Source: Actinomycetota bacterium (lineage in GTDB: Bacteria > Planctomycetota > Phycisphaerae > JAACET01). Taken from it: 36,654 bases of DNA. Location: positions 1 to 36,654 of the forward strand of contig JAACET010000031.1 in the NCBI GenBank assembly GCA_011682385.1, written 5' to 3'. The position numbers and the translations under genes were made by a program. Of the stretch, positions 24,910-33,490 are shown piece after piece (the first letter of the stretch is position 1; every line of letters begins with the position of its first letter). The notes under the pieces are model-generated. The model saw only the letters and a list, made by a program, of their open reading frames with translations. It ran no database searches and had not been told where the DNA came from.

Positions 24910-26403
24910 TTGCCTGATTCTTGGCCTTATGATACACTTTCCGGGGTTGTTTTAGCTAGGAAGCAGATCTTGACTGAACATGTTCCGCCATCTTTGCCTG
25001 AAATTACCTCGGAAGAGTTCGAACAGCTCGTCCAGGACGCGGTCGATCCGCAGGTAGTCCAGGTCAAGCCTCCCGGTCCCCGGCTCATTTCTGATCTTGG
25101 CGGTCTGTTGACTCGTATCCAGGAACGCATCAAGCAGGAGCGAGTGGCCGGCACGCTGACCAGAGAGCATTGCCAGGCCAAGATGTTGGATTTTACCGGC
25201 TGCCACTTCGCAGCAGTCAATTATAGCGAAACAATCTCCTTGGCGGTCAAATTCAACACCGCCTGTTTCTGCAATGAGGTCAATTTTACCAAAGCCACTT
25301 TTCTGGGGCCTGTGGATTTCATCGACGCGGGATTTCTGGCCTCAACCAAATTTGTCGAAACACACTTTGGGGCGGATGCGATTTTTATCTCGGCCAAGTT
25401 TTCCGCCGAAGTCAGCTTCTTTGAGGCCAGGTTTAGCGGACGGGCCTACTTTTTCGAGGTGACTTTTGGAATTGATGTGAGTTTTATGTCCGTGGACTTT
25501 GATGGCGAGGCCGTTTTTTCAGACTCCAGTTTTTCCGGACGAGCGGACTTTTACTCCTGCAAATTCGCCAATGCCACTCTGTTCCGCCGGGCGAGTCTGG
25601 CCAAGGAAATCAGCTTTAGGTCGTCGCGTTTCTCCGATGTTTTGGATTTCCATACAGCTCATTGTGCTGATGTTTCTTTTTATCAGTGCCAGTTCATTGA
25701 GGCGGTCTATTTCGGATCTGCCTCCTGCGGGATCCTGCGAATAGACGCCTGTCGCTTAGAAAAAGTTTTTGATTGTCGCGACTCAACCCTCAAGGCCCTT
25801 TCGGTGGAGGGCGTATCCGGCTCTGGTGAGTTGCATCTGGATACTGCTCAATTGATAGTTACTCGTGGTAGGGGCCGCCTACTGGGCGAATCCGACCTGG
25901 CCCGGATGCCCCGGGCTGACCGGCGGGAAGTTTTGACCAGGCTTGCTCGCCAATATCAATACTTGCAGGATAATTTCGGCCGTATTACTGCTCCTGATGA
26001 GATAGAGGATTTCTGCGCTTACATGCACTTGGAGTACAAGCGCCGGGCCAAGCCCCATTGGTTCTTGCGGGCCTTCGATTGGTTTTTCTACAAATGGTTG
26101 ACCGGCTACGGAGTACGGTTACGGCAGGTTTTTGCCAACGGGGCAATTATCATTGCGTTGTTTACCCTCATCTGGTGGTGGGCGGGCACTTATGGCTGTG
26201 TACTCGATAGTAATAATCAGCCGGTGGCCGATTGGGGTTTTGGCCGGGCTCTGTATTTCAGTTTGATTACCTTCACAACTATCGGCTACGGCGATCTTCA
26301 CCCCGAGCATTGGGCTCGCTACCTAGCTGGTATCGAGGGGTTGCTGGGTGTGATTAGCGTGTCTTTGTTTGTGGTTTTATATAGTCGTAAGGTTATTCGT
26401 TAG
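24910..26403 (+). CDS. Pentapeptide-like repeat protein fused to a two-TM potassium-channel pore
   Basis: This 497-aa membrane protein has a soluble N-terminal domain, then from about residue 100 to 290 a run of degenerate pentapeptide-like units. Each has Phe/Leu spaced every five residues (VDFIDAGFLASTKFVETHF, AYFFEVTFGIDVSFMSVDF), forming a right-handed beta-helix in known members. A linker (about 320-400) leads to two membrane helices around a pore loop with TTIGYGD, the K+ selectivity filter, at about 456-462. The pore may be a tetrameric ion channel with the repeat domain cytoplasmic. The start is ambiguous: TTG 24910 (GAGG upstream) and TTG 24970 (AGGAAG upstream) are both plausible; no ATG serves. 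It is followed 31 bp later by a DUF6485 gene. Confidence 0.85.
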   Translation: MPDSWPYDTLSGVVLARKQILTEHVPPSLPEITSEEFEQLVQDAVDPQVVQVKPPGPRLISDLGGLLTRIQERIKQERVAGTLTREHCQAKMLDFTGCHFAAVNYSETISLAVKFNTACFCNEVNFTKATFLGPVDFIDAGFLASTKFVETHFGADAIFISAKFSAEVSFFEARFSGRAYFFEVTFGIDVSFMSVDFDGEAVFSDSSFSGRADFYSCKFANATLFRRASLAKEISFRSSRFSDVLDFHTAHCADVSFYQCQFIEAVYFGSASCGILRIDACRLEKVFDCRDSTLKALSVEGVSGSGELHLDTAQLIVTRGRGRLLGESDLARMPRADRREVLTRLARQYQYLQDNFGRITAPDEIEDFCAYMHLEYKRRAKPHWFLRAFDWFFYKWLTGYGVRLRQVFANGAIIIALFTLIWWWAGTYGCVLDSNNQPVADWGFGRALYFSLITFTTIGYGDLHPEHWARYLAGIEGLLGVISVSLFVVLYSRKVIR

Positions 26404-26434
26404 TTTCATCGAAAGTTGGGAGGTACTTTTAGCA

Positions 26435-26647
26435 ATGCCCGAATGTAAGGTAACTCAAAACAAGGCCAACTGCGCCTGTACATATCAATCATGCAGCAGG
26501 AAGGGGCTATGCTGCGAGTGCCTGCAATATCACTGGGGGATGGGTCAGTTGCCCGGCTGTCTATTTCCGGCAGATGTGGAAAAGACCTACGACCGCAGCG
26601 TCGCCAAATTCATTGCTACATACCAAGAGCGCGGCCCGTGGTGGTAG
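26435..26647 (+). CDS. DUF6485-type cysteine-rich small protein
   Basis: This 70-aa protein of the DUF6485 family is recognisable from MPECKVTQNKANCACTYQSC, then SRKGLCCECLQYH and LPGCLFP...KTYDRSVAKFI. Eight cysteines lie in the first ~45 residues, arranged to bind a metal (zinc or iron-sulphur). I choose the ATG at 26435 because GGGAGG lies 11 nt upstream and the conserved part begins there. It lies 31 bp after the channel gene, so the two are probably co-transcribed. The family's function is unknown. Confidence 0.8.
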   Translation: MPECKVTQNKANCACTYQSCSRKGLCCECLQYHWGMGQLPGCLFPADVEKTYDRSVAKFIATYQERGPWW

Positions 26648-27009
26648 GTTCCTTTGGCGGGGCCGTGGAAATTACTTACCGGACCATTCAGCTCACTTAT
26701 TGTTCATTAGAATCTTGTCCTTGAACGGCAAAATACAGGCTAATTGATTTACCCGCTTCTAGCCAGATAAAGCTCGTCTCTGTGCGAGCCGATGATACCC
26801 AGTAGAAGGCCTAAGCCGTGCAGTGGCAGTACTTTGATTGCGGCAAAATCGCTTCAATCGACACAGGCCGCAAATTAGCGCAGGCTCCAGTCTTCTTGAA
26901 CGGAGATCCATAGGTCATCCGGAGGGCCGATTGTGGTCTGATTGACGGAGTAAATTCATAGCATGATGTTAGCGCATTTCTCCTCATACTTTGCCGGGAA
27001 GGATAAAAG
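26648..27009. other. 362-bp gene-free interval upstream of the signalling genes
   Basis: No gene is supported on either strand. It contains short inverted segments (for example GCTCG/CGAGC at about 26779-26798) but no riboswitch consensus that I can match; in particular the c-di-GMP-I core was looked for and not found. A promoter for the response regulator should lie here: TTGACG at about 26942 is a possible -35 element, but its -10 partner is weak. The ribosome site GGAAGGA is at 26998-27004. Confidence 0.4.
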
Positions 27010-27405
27010 ATGAGTCGTAAACGCGTACTTATCGCCGACGACGAAACAGCTATCCTCAGTGTGCTTTCTTATAAGCTCAGCAGTGCGGGCCTGGACGTGA
27101 TAACCGCTAGTGATGGTCTTCAAGCCTTGGAGTTGGCCAAGTCTGAACACCCCGATTTGATGATCATGGATTTCCAGATGCCTGGTTTGACCGGCTTGGA
27201 GGTATGCTTACAGTTGCGTGCAGACCCGGCCACATCCAACATTAAGGCTATCATGTTAACCGCATGTGGGATGGACGTCGATCAAGCCGATCTTGAGCGG
27301 GCAGATATTGCTCTGCTCATGCCCAAGCCGTTCAGTCCTAGAGAAGTCCTCTCTCGTGCCCAGGACTTGTTGAATACTCCATGTGTGGGCCAACTTTCTC
27401 ACTGA
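27010..27405 (+). CDS. Single-domain response regulator (REC)
   Basis: This is a 131-aa CheY-like receiver without an output domain. The fold elements are visible: RVLIADDETAIL (acidic pair), DLMIMDFQMPGLTGLEV (phospho-accepting Asp at about 56), IMLTACG (conserved Thr switch) and MPKPFSPREVL (conserved Lys, with Pro after it). A GGAAGGA site precedes the ATG by 5 nt. The next gene, an HD-GYP protein, begins 25 bp after this stop and this regulator probably acts with it. No histidine kinase lies nearby. Confidence 0.93.
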   Translation: MSRKRVLIADDETAILSVLSYKLSSAGLDVITASDGLQALELAKSEHPDLMIMDFQMPGLTGLEVCLQLRADPATSNIKAIMLTACGMDVDQADLERADIALLMPKPFSPREVLSRAQDLLNTPCVGQLSH

Positions 27406-27430
27406 AAGATTCATAGAAAACCAGGCTAAA

Positions 27431-29119
27431 ATGACCATGGTCAAGCAGGCGTATCAATCCCGGTGGGCAGCTCGGCTGGATTTTCCCAGCCTGCAAAGTC
27501 GTCTGGCCTGTCTGGGTATAGAGTCCTGTTTTTACCATGACGGCGATGACTGTGTCACAGCCTTGTCCCCCAAGGCTCTGTTTTGTCGGCGGATGTGTCA
27601 GGCCAAGCGGCACTGCCAATCCTTTTTGACCAAGTTGGCCAAAGACTCTATCGAAGATCCGGCTGTAACCCATCGTTCCTGTTTACCCGGCGCATTTACG
27701 GTTGTTGCTCCGCTTTGTAAGTCGGATCACGACACTTCGGTCGTGCTGGGATGTTTCTTGACCGACTCGCTCGGTCCATCGGAAGAGTTACTACGGGTAG
27801 CCGGCCGACTTGAACTGGACCACACCGCCCTGCTTTCTTCTGTTGTCGCCCAGGTTCGTCATCAGCCGGAAGACCTTGACTTGTTGGTTGAGTTGTTGGC
27901 TGACATTGCCGAGGATTTCCGTCTTCGTCGCGCCGAGCAGCTCGATCAGGTTGACTCGCTTACCCGCAGTCTGGCCGACACCTACGAAGAATTGAGTTTC
28001 ATATACAAGCTCAACAACGCCATGAACGTTACCGCCAACCCCAGAGAGTACTTCCAACAGGTTGCCGCGGATTTCCGTGAGCTCTTAGCCGTCAAGGCGG
28101 TCCTGGTGGTGATTTTTCCGGAGGCTCTGTCCTCCGGCCAGCAGCAGAACAGCATTATTCATTCCGGAGTGTTGGCCAAGTCGGCCGAGCGGATAGTAGA
28201 GACTATCCATAGTCGGATATTGCCCAAGGACCGCTGCGCAGTGCGCACGGACATGACCCATTGTCCGACCTATTCCGCCACTGTGGACGGACTTGGCCAT
28301 ATACTCTTGGCCCCGATTATACGCAACGAACGTCCGCTCGGAATGATTGCAGCGATGGAGCCGCTGGATGGACGCCGTTTCGATAACATTGACTGCACCA
28401 GGTTGTCGTCGGTGGCCAATAGTGCCGCGGTTTTTTTGGAGAACTTTCGGCTCTACGGCGGAATGCACCAGTTGTTTTTGGGTTCTCTGCGCGCTCTCAC
28501 CAGCAGCATAGACGCCAAGGACCCGTATACCTCCGGCCATTCTGAGCGGGTCGCTCTGATAAGTAAGAGACTCATTGAGTTACAGGGTCTGCCTGCGTCG
28601 GAAGCCGACAGAGTGTACCTCTGCGGACTCCTGCACGATATTGGCAAGATCGGTGTCCCGGAAGCCGTTCTGCGCAAGCCGAGTCGCCTGACGCCGTACG
28701 AGTTTGAATTGATAACCCACCATTCTTCCATTGGGGCCAAGATTATCAGCGGCATTGGAGAGATGGAGGATTTGGTGCCTGCCGTGCTTCACCACCATGA
28801 GCGGATGGATGGCCGAGGCTATCCCGATTCCCTCCGGGATGAGCAGATTCCCTTTCGGGCCCGGGTTCTCTGCGTGGCGGACAGCCTGGACGCCATGACT
28901 TCGGATCGTCCCTACCGCAAGGCTCTACCGATCAGGTTGGCCGAAGTGGAGATCTTCCGTGGTTCCGGCACCCAATTCGATCCCGCTCTGGTGGAACTCA
29001 TTCCCAAGTTGAACCTTTCTGAATACCTCGCCGAGTTGAAAGCCAACGGAACCTCCTATGTTCCCGACAACATTTACGAGCCCATTAACTCACTGGCCGG
29101 TAAGCTGGCTGGGGCCTGA
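27431..29119 (+). CDS. HD-GYP cyclic-di-GMP phosphodiesterase with Cys-rich sensory domain and GAF
   Basis: This 562-aa signalling protein has a C-terminal HD-GYP domain (about 350-540) carrying HDIGKIGVPE, HHSSIGAKI, HHHERMDGRGYP and ADSLDAMTSDRPYR, all the metal-binding residues plus GYP, so it is predicted to hydrolyse c-di-GMP. The middle (about 190-345) resembles a GAF domain (LLAPIIRNERPLGMIAAM). The N-terminus contains CRRMCQAKRHC and a later SCLPG followed by VVAPL, like PocR-type ligand-binding domains, with nine or ten cysteines that may coordinate a metal. The chosen ATG gives a 25-bp gap to the REC gene; an upstream in-frame ATG (27383) would overlap it. No membrane segment is seen, so it should be cytoplasmic. 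Confidence 0.88.
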   Translation: MTMVKQAYQSRWAARLDFPSLQSRLACLGIESCFYHDGDDCVTALSPKALFCRRMCQAKRHCQSFLTKLAKDSIEDPAVTHRSCLPGAFTVVAPLCKSDHDTSVVLGCFLTDSLGPSEELLRVAGRLELDHTALLSSVVAQVRHQPEDLDLLVELLADIAEDFRLRRAEQLDQVDSLTRSLADTYEELSFIYKLNNAMNVTANPREYFQQVAADFRELLAVKAVLVVIFPEALSSGQQQNSIIHSGVLAKSAERIVETIHSRILPKDRCAVRTDMTHCPTYSATVDGLGHILLAPIIRNERPLGMIAAMEPLDGRRFDNIDCTRLSSVANSAAVFLENFRLYGGMHQLFLGSLRALTSSIDAKDPYTSGHSERVALISKRLIELQGLPASEADRVYLCGLLHDIGKIGVPEAVLRKPSRLTPYEFELITHHSSIGAKIISGIGEMEDLVPAVLHHHERMDGRGYPDSLRDEQIPFRARVLCVADSLDAMTSDRPYRKALPIRLAEVEIFRGSGTQFDPALVELIPKLNLSEYLAELKANGTSYVPDNIYEPINSLAGKLAGA

Positions 29120-29269
29120 ATACTGGATTATCCCCCGAAATCAGGTATAATCGGCGAAGATGTCTCGTGGCGACCATGCTTGCGCAGAAGCTCTCTGTGC
29201 TGAGGCGATTGCTGCGAATGGTTTCCGGACGGATAACAGTTGACCTGTGCCGTATTGAAGGAGTGGCTG

Positions 29270-30112
29270 TTGAGGGTGAGGATCAAGGCAGACTGGGACA
29301 GCTATCTGCATGAAATCCGTACGCGCCAGTTTAACGCGGTGTTCGACCGTTGTCCGCAGGGGGCCTTTGCGCACGTCCTGGAACTGGGCGCCGGTGATGG
29401 CTTCCTAAGCACACTTTTGGCCGACTACTGCGTTGACTTGATTTCCACTGATCTGAACGATCGCAGGCTCTCTCGGCAGGATTGCGGAGGCATCAGCTAC
29501 CAAATCTGCGATGCCGAGGCCCTCGGCCAGCGCTTCGAGGAGAAATCATTTGACCTGATTTTTTCCTCCAATTTACTTGAGCACCTTCCAGACGTTGACC
29601 GGGCTCTGTGTGGTATCCACCGCGTGTTGAAAGACGACGGTATTACCATTCATCTGTTGCCGAATCGGAATTGGAAGCTGGTTACGGTGTTACTGCATAT
29701 TCCTAACAAGATGGCCAAGTTTATTGACCGGGTTCTGTCCGGACGGATATTTCAAATTAGCCGGGTCCGCAAGCCTCACCGACAGCCGTCTACCCGTAAC
29801 AACCCGAAACTTGGACCAAAGCGCAGACGGCGGTTTTTCCTTGCCAAATTGCTGCTGCCGCGGATACACGGTGTCGCGGGTAATACTCTCTCGGAGTTCA
29901 TTGCTTTTGGCAAGACCCGCTGGATTAGACAGTTTGGCAGGTGTGGATTTAAGATTTTGGACGTCAGGAGCTTGGGTTTTAGTTCCGGCTATGGCTTCGG
30001 CTGCAACAGGCTCAGGAAACTGATGGAACGGCTGGACATCCATACATCCTGTGCGTACATTGCCTGCAAAGCCGGCAGAGAGTCTAATTACGCTGAGTAT
30101 TTTCAACCGTGA
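29270..30112 (+). CDS. SAM-dependent methyltransferase (Methyltransf_11 type)
   Basis: This 280-aa class I methyltransferase has motif I VLELGAGDGFLS, an acidic strand 2 (LISTDLNDRRLS), motif II/III FDLIFSSNLLEHLPDVDRAL and a post-motif (GITIHLLPNRNWK). The C-terminal basic segment (RKPHRQPSTRN and PKRRRRFF) may contact a charged lipid or glycan substrate. The start is TTG 29270: AAGGAG lies 6 nt upstream, and no ATG serves; a TTG at 29240 is in frame but lacks a site. It is the first gene of the glycan-type cluster. The substrate is unknown; methylation of a lipid-linked sugar or quinone-like molecule is possible. Confidence 0.8.
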   Translation: MRVRIKADWDSYLHEIRTRQFNAVFDRCPQGAFAHVLELGAGDGFLSTLLADYCVDLISTDLNDRRLSRQDCGGISYQICDAEALGQRFEEKSFDLIFSSNLLEHLPDVDRALCGIHRVLKDDGITIHLLPNRNWKLVTVLLHIPNKMAKFIDRVLSGRIFQISRVRKPHRQPSTRNNPKLGPKRRRRFFLAKLLLPRIHGVAGNTLSEFIAFGKTRWIRQFGRCGFKILDVRSLGFSSGYGFGCNRLRKLMERLDIHTSCAYIACKAGRESNYAEYFQP

Positions 30113-30176
30113 ACTCGGAACCCTCCTGTTCTTGGTTAGGTGATTATAAGACGATCGATAAAAGTGAGGTGCTGAG

Positions 30177-30896
30177 GTGGTTCGTCTTCCCTGGCGAAAA
30201 AAACGCAAGCGACTTCCCAAGGACTTCGATGAGTTGAGTACTCGCATCTATAGGGCTGTCGAGAAGTTTACAATGACCAGCCCCGAAAGGGTGCTCAGCA
30301 CTATTGAGACGACAAAGTACATAGTGAAGTACGGCATCGAAGGTGCTATCGTCGAATGTGGCGTCTGGAAAGGAGGCTCTGCTATGGCAATGGCGCTGAC
30401 TCTTAATGAATTGGGCCACAATCAACGAGATATATATCTCTATGACACTTTTTCCGGCATGAATGCTCCTACAGAAGCAGATGTCACATATAAAGGAGTA
30501 CAGGCTCATAAACAGTTCTCGGAAGAGAGAATTTCTGCCGACTCTTCAGACTGGTGTTTATCGCCAATCGAGGAAGTTAAGAAGAATGTTTATAGCACAG
30601 GCTATCCAAGTGATAGATTTCATTTTGTTGAAGGAAAAGTGGAAGATACCATATCTGAACAGGCTCCCGAAAGAATCGCCCTGTTAAGGCTTGATACGGA
30701 TTGGTATGAATCCACGAAGCATGAGTTGACACATTTGTTCCCGCGTGTTTCACCAATGGGGGTCATTATTATTGACGATTACGGCTATTGGCAAGGTGCT
30801 CGACAAGCCGTGGATGAGTATATTTCGGAAAATGATTTACGTCTTTTCCTGCACCGGATTGACTACACAGGGCGTTTGGTAATAAAGATGCCCTGA
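30177..30896 (+). CDS. TylF/MycF-family macrocin O-methyltransferase
   Basis: This 239-aa enzyme resembles TylF/MycF, which methylate hydroxyls of deoxysugars in macrolides; in surface-glycan loci such enzymes methylate sugar residues. Family motifs are AIVECGVWKGGSAMAMA (SAM site), LYDTFSGM, LLRLDTDWYESTKHEL (metal-binding Asp region) and VIIIDDYGYWQGARQAVDEY. The start is GTG 30177 with GAGG 5-6 nt upstream. The gene is visibly richer in A+T than its neighbours (for example 30428-30545), suggesting horizontal acquisition. Its stop is one base before the ATG at 30898. Confidence 0.88.
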   Translation: MVRLPWRKKRKRLPKDFDELSTRIYRAVEKFTMTSPERVLSTIETTKYIVKYGIEGAIVECGVWKGGSAMAMALTLNELGHNQRDIYLYDTFSGMNAPTEADVTYKGVQAHKQFSEERISADSSDWCLSPIEEVKKNVYSTGYPSDRFHFVEGKVEDTISEQAPERIALLRLDTDWYESTKHELTHLFPRVSPMGVIIIDDYGYWQGARQAVDEYISENDLRLFLHRIDYTGRLVIKMP

Positions 30897-30933
30897 TATG
30901 ATCAACTACTCCCAATGGAGGAGACGGAACGGC

Positions 30934-31689
30934 ATGATGGGATTGTGGAGAATTCATAAACTGATGAATCCGTTTCCGCGCGTAGCACGATTCACTGTGG
31001 AGGTGCGGGATTTCGGCTGTCTTAAGACGGCATTGGGATGGACTCAAGATCCGGTTCTGGACGAACCGTATTTGTTTGAATATGCCGGTCGTTCGGACAT
31101 TAATGAACGACGGCTGCGAGATGCTGAAGTGATTGCGGGGGCCTGCTGTAACGGCAATCCCGAGATCCTTCTTGAAATTGGTACCGCGGCGGGACAGACC
31201 ACTGCTATCATGGCCATGAATGCGCCGAAAGCGGCCGTCTATACCGTCAATATTCCTCCTGAGCACATTAGACAAGGCGGTAAATTAGTGACCTATGCTC
31301 CCAAGTTGGATGAAATCGGCAGTTATTATCGCAGCAGGGAGTGTCCTAATATCCACCAAATCCTGGCCAATACAGCCGATTGGGAACCTGATTTCGGCCC
31401 AATTGACGTTAGCTTTATCGACGGCTGTCATGATGCAAAGTTCGTGTTCAATGACACAGCGATGATCCTCAGATATTGTCGTCCGGGCAGTATCCTGATT
31501 TGGCATGATTTCTGCCCTGGATTGGCCCTGACTAGTGTCCAAAAAGCCAATGTCTGTGCGGGCATTGAGAAGCTTTTCAGGAAACGCATTCTCCGAGGCC
31601 CCATCTATCATCTGCGGGATTCCTGGGTTGGTCTGATGGTTGTTGACCAGAGATATGCTGGAATGGGTATCCAGGCTCGGGGCCGGTAA
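30934..31689 (+). CDS. Class I SAM methyltransferase (Methyltransf_24 / CmcI-like)
   Basis: This protein of about 251 aa carries a Rossmann methyltransferase fold: ILLEIGTAAGQTTAIMA (motif I), VYTVNI (strand 2), IDVSFIDGCHDAKFVFND (motif for metal-dependent O-methyltransferases) and ILIWHDFCPG. I chose ATG 30934 because GGAGGAG lies 10 nt upstream; an ATG at 30898, 1 bp after the TylF-type stop, would add 12 residues. It follows the TylF-type methyltransferase directly, so both are likely to decorate the same glycan or lipid. The substrate is unknown. Confidence 0.78.
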   Translation: MMGLWRIHKLMNPFPRVARFTVEVRDFGCLKTALGWTQDPVLDEPYLFEYAGRSDINERRLRDAEVIAGACCNGNPEILLEIGTAAGQTTAIMAMNAPKAAVYTVNIPPEHIRQGGKLVTYAPKLDEIGSYYRSRECPNIHQILANTADWEPDFGPIDVSFIDGCHDAKFVFNDTAMILRYCRPGSILIWHDFCPGLALTSVQKANVCAGIEKLFRKRILRGPIYHLRDSWVGLMVVDQRYAGMGIQARGR

Positions 31690-31722
31690 TCTGTATCCCT
31701 CGATCACAGGAAGAATCCCGCT

Positions 31723-33480
31723 ATGCGAATTCTGTTTGTGCACACAGGAACCAGCCAACGGGAACGGCAATGGCACGAGGATGTAGCTTCTGCCGCACCC
31801 CAGCCGTTGGAGGTTCGATGTTTTGTTCTGACGTTTGCCGGGTTTAAGAGCAAGGTGCATTGGAATGATCTGCATTTGGCATGGCGATCTCGCCACCCTG
31901 CGCTGGTGCAGGCTTATACAGCATTGAAGCGGGCTGCTGAAGAAGCGGATGTATTGCTGTTTTATAATGGACGGAACATCCATCCGGACTTTCTCCGATA
32001 TCTCCCAACGTTCAACGTCTTCTGTTGTTTTGATGATCCGGAGAGTAGTCTCGTCTTGAGCCGGCCCGTCGCCGCGGCCTTTGATGCTGTCTTCTATGGA
32101 AACGTGGCTTCTCGTTTGCAGTACGAACACTGGGGATGTCGAAAGCTGGCCCATCTGCCCATCTTCACAGCTCCGAGTGACGTCCCGTCACTGCAAGATA
32201 GACAGTCGGTTATATCCAGGCCTCGTGACAACGATATTGTTCTCTGTTGCGGCTTGAGCAACTGGCGTAAAGAACGACTTAGGAAGTTGGTGGCCACATT
32301 CCCACAGGCCAGATGCTTTGGCCGCAAATGGCCTGGTGGGTTCGTACCCAAAGATCAGCTTCTTGATATCTATGGGCGCAGCCGAATCGGCTGGAACGTC
32401 CATAAAACAACGGGGCCGATAAACCAACGTTTGTTCGCTCTGCCGGCCTGGAATATCCTTCAAATCTGTGACAACAAGACCGGTCTGGCCGAGGTCTTCG
32501 AACTGGGTAGTGAAGTGATTGGCTTCGATACAGTTGATGAAGCGATCGACGCCACGAACTATTTCCTCAAACATGAGGACCAACGTCGTGCTATTGCAGC
32601 CCGGGCATTCGATCGCTATTGGCGCCAATACCATGCCGGGGCTATCTGGCAGACTATGGCACAGCAGATTCATACGTGGCGTGAGAGTCAGAAGCAGGCT
32701 TCGGATAAGAAGACCGGCTGGTCTGAAGAGGGCATCGAGAAACCAAGTCGTTCGACCTTACCCTATTACATGCGTTCAATTCCGCGACAGATGCGTAGTA
32801 TCGCCCAGAAGTGCGGGAAATCACTGGTCAAACGTTTCGGCCCACGGCTTTGGCCTGTGGACGAACGGTTCTATCTCTCGGAATCCGTTTCTTATCGTCC
32901 TGGGAAAACACCACGGCTGGCGCGAGGACGTTTTATGTCCCACACCAAAAATGGCCCTGATCGTAAGATTCGACGCGAAGCTCTTTGCTGGGCAGCCACG
33001 GCGTTGATAGGCAAGGCCTGCACTGTGCTGGCCTCTGGTGGTGATATGGCCAATACCTTTTGCAGATATGCCCTGGTCGATCCAAAAAGGCATATCAAGC
33101 GGCTCCAACATACACACGATTTGCCCCAGTTCCCGTCAGCGGATCTACGGTCCGACCGAATTCAATGGATTCCGGAGCAAATACTGCAAGAAGAGTCCCA
33201 GGATTTGGCCGTGAATTTTGTTTGGGAATCTGGCACGGTTCAGGATTGCCTTGATAGGGGCCTGTCCATTAGGACGCTGGCGGCGCGTTCGCTGTGGGGA
33301 TTCTGTGCAGAGGAAATCACGGCACTGGGAGGAACAGATACTCTGTACGCTAAGCTTGTCGCGCAATTTGAAACGGTGTCCCTTTATTGGCTCCCCGATC
33401 CGGTTGTACCTTGGGTTCAACCGCTGTCAGGTCCGCTTTCAGGACTGTCCATACTTGCTGAAGGCCGAAATCCGGTATAG
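31723..33480 (+). CDS. CgeB-like glycosyltransferase with an uncharacterised C-terminal domain
   Basis: In this 585-aa protein, residues 1 to about 330 resemble CgeB/GT4-like glycosyltransferases: MRILFVHTG start, GGFVPKDQLLDIYGRSRIGWNVHKT, and LPAWNILQICDNKTGLAEVFELG. The last is the typical nucleotide-sugar-binding end of the CgeB family. Residues 345-585 are a separate domain that I cannot place. It contains RREALCWAATALIGKACTVLASGG and FCRYALVDP, which look like a degenerate methyltransferase-type Rossmann core with the glycine loop altered. AGGAAG precedes the ATG by 9 nt. It is convergent with the next operon, with a 10-bp gap. It is probably a transferase adding a sugar to a surface glycan. 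Confidence 0.75.
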   Translation: MRILFVHTGTSQRERQWHEDVASAAPQPLEVRCFVLTFAGFKSKVHWNDLHLAWRSRHPALVQAYTALKRAAEEADVLLFYNGRNIHPDFLRYLPTFNVFCCFDDPESSLVLSRPVAAAFDAVFYGNVASRLQYEHWGCRKLAHLPIFTAPSDVPSLQDRQSVISRPRDNDIVLCCGLSNWRKERLRKLVATFPQARCFGRKWPGGFVPKDQLLDIYGRSRIGWNVHKTTGPINQRLFALPAWNILQICDNKTGLAEVFELGSEVIGFDTVDEAIDATNYFLKHEDQRRAIAARAFDRYWRQYHAGAIWQTMAQQIHTWRESQKQASDKKTGWSEEGIEKPSRSTLPYYMRSIPRQMRSIAQKCGKSLVKRFGPRLWPVDERFYLSESVSYRPGKTPRLARGRFMSHTKNGPDRKIRREALCWAATALIGKACTVLASGGDMANTFCRYALVDPKRHIKRLQHTHDLPQFPSADLRSDRIQWIPEQILQEESQDLAVNFVWESGTVQDCLDRGLSIRTLAARSLWGFCAEEITALGGTDTLYAKLVAQFETVSLYWLPDPVVPWVQPLSGPLSGLSILAEGRNPV

Positions 33481-33490
33481 CTGTCCTGTC

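Noticed and set aside
26648-27009. Possible c-di-GMP-I riboswitch upstream of the HD-GYP genes
   Set aside because: The conserved GACGCAAAGCC core and paired stems could not be found.
31285-32154. 289-codon minus-strand frame across two plus-strand genes
   Set aside because: It overlaps two genes with clear methyltransferase and glycosyltransferase motifs and has no motif of its own.
33481-33490. Bidirectional terminator between the convergent glycosyltransferase genes
   Set aside because: The gap is only 10 bp and contains no hairpin; any terminator would lie inside coding sequence and none was evident.
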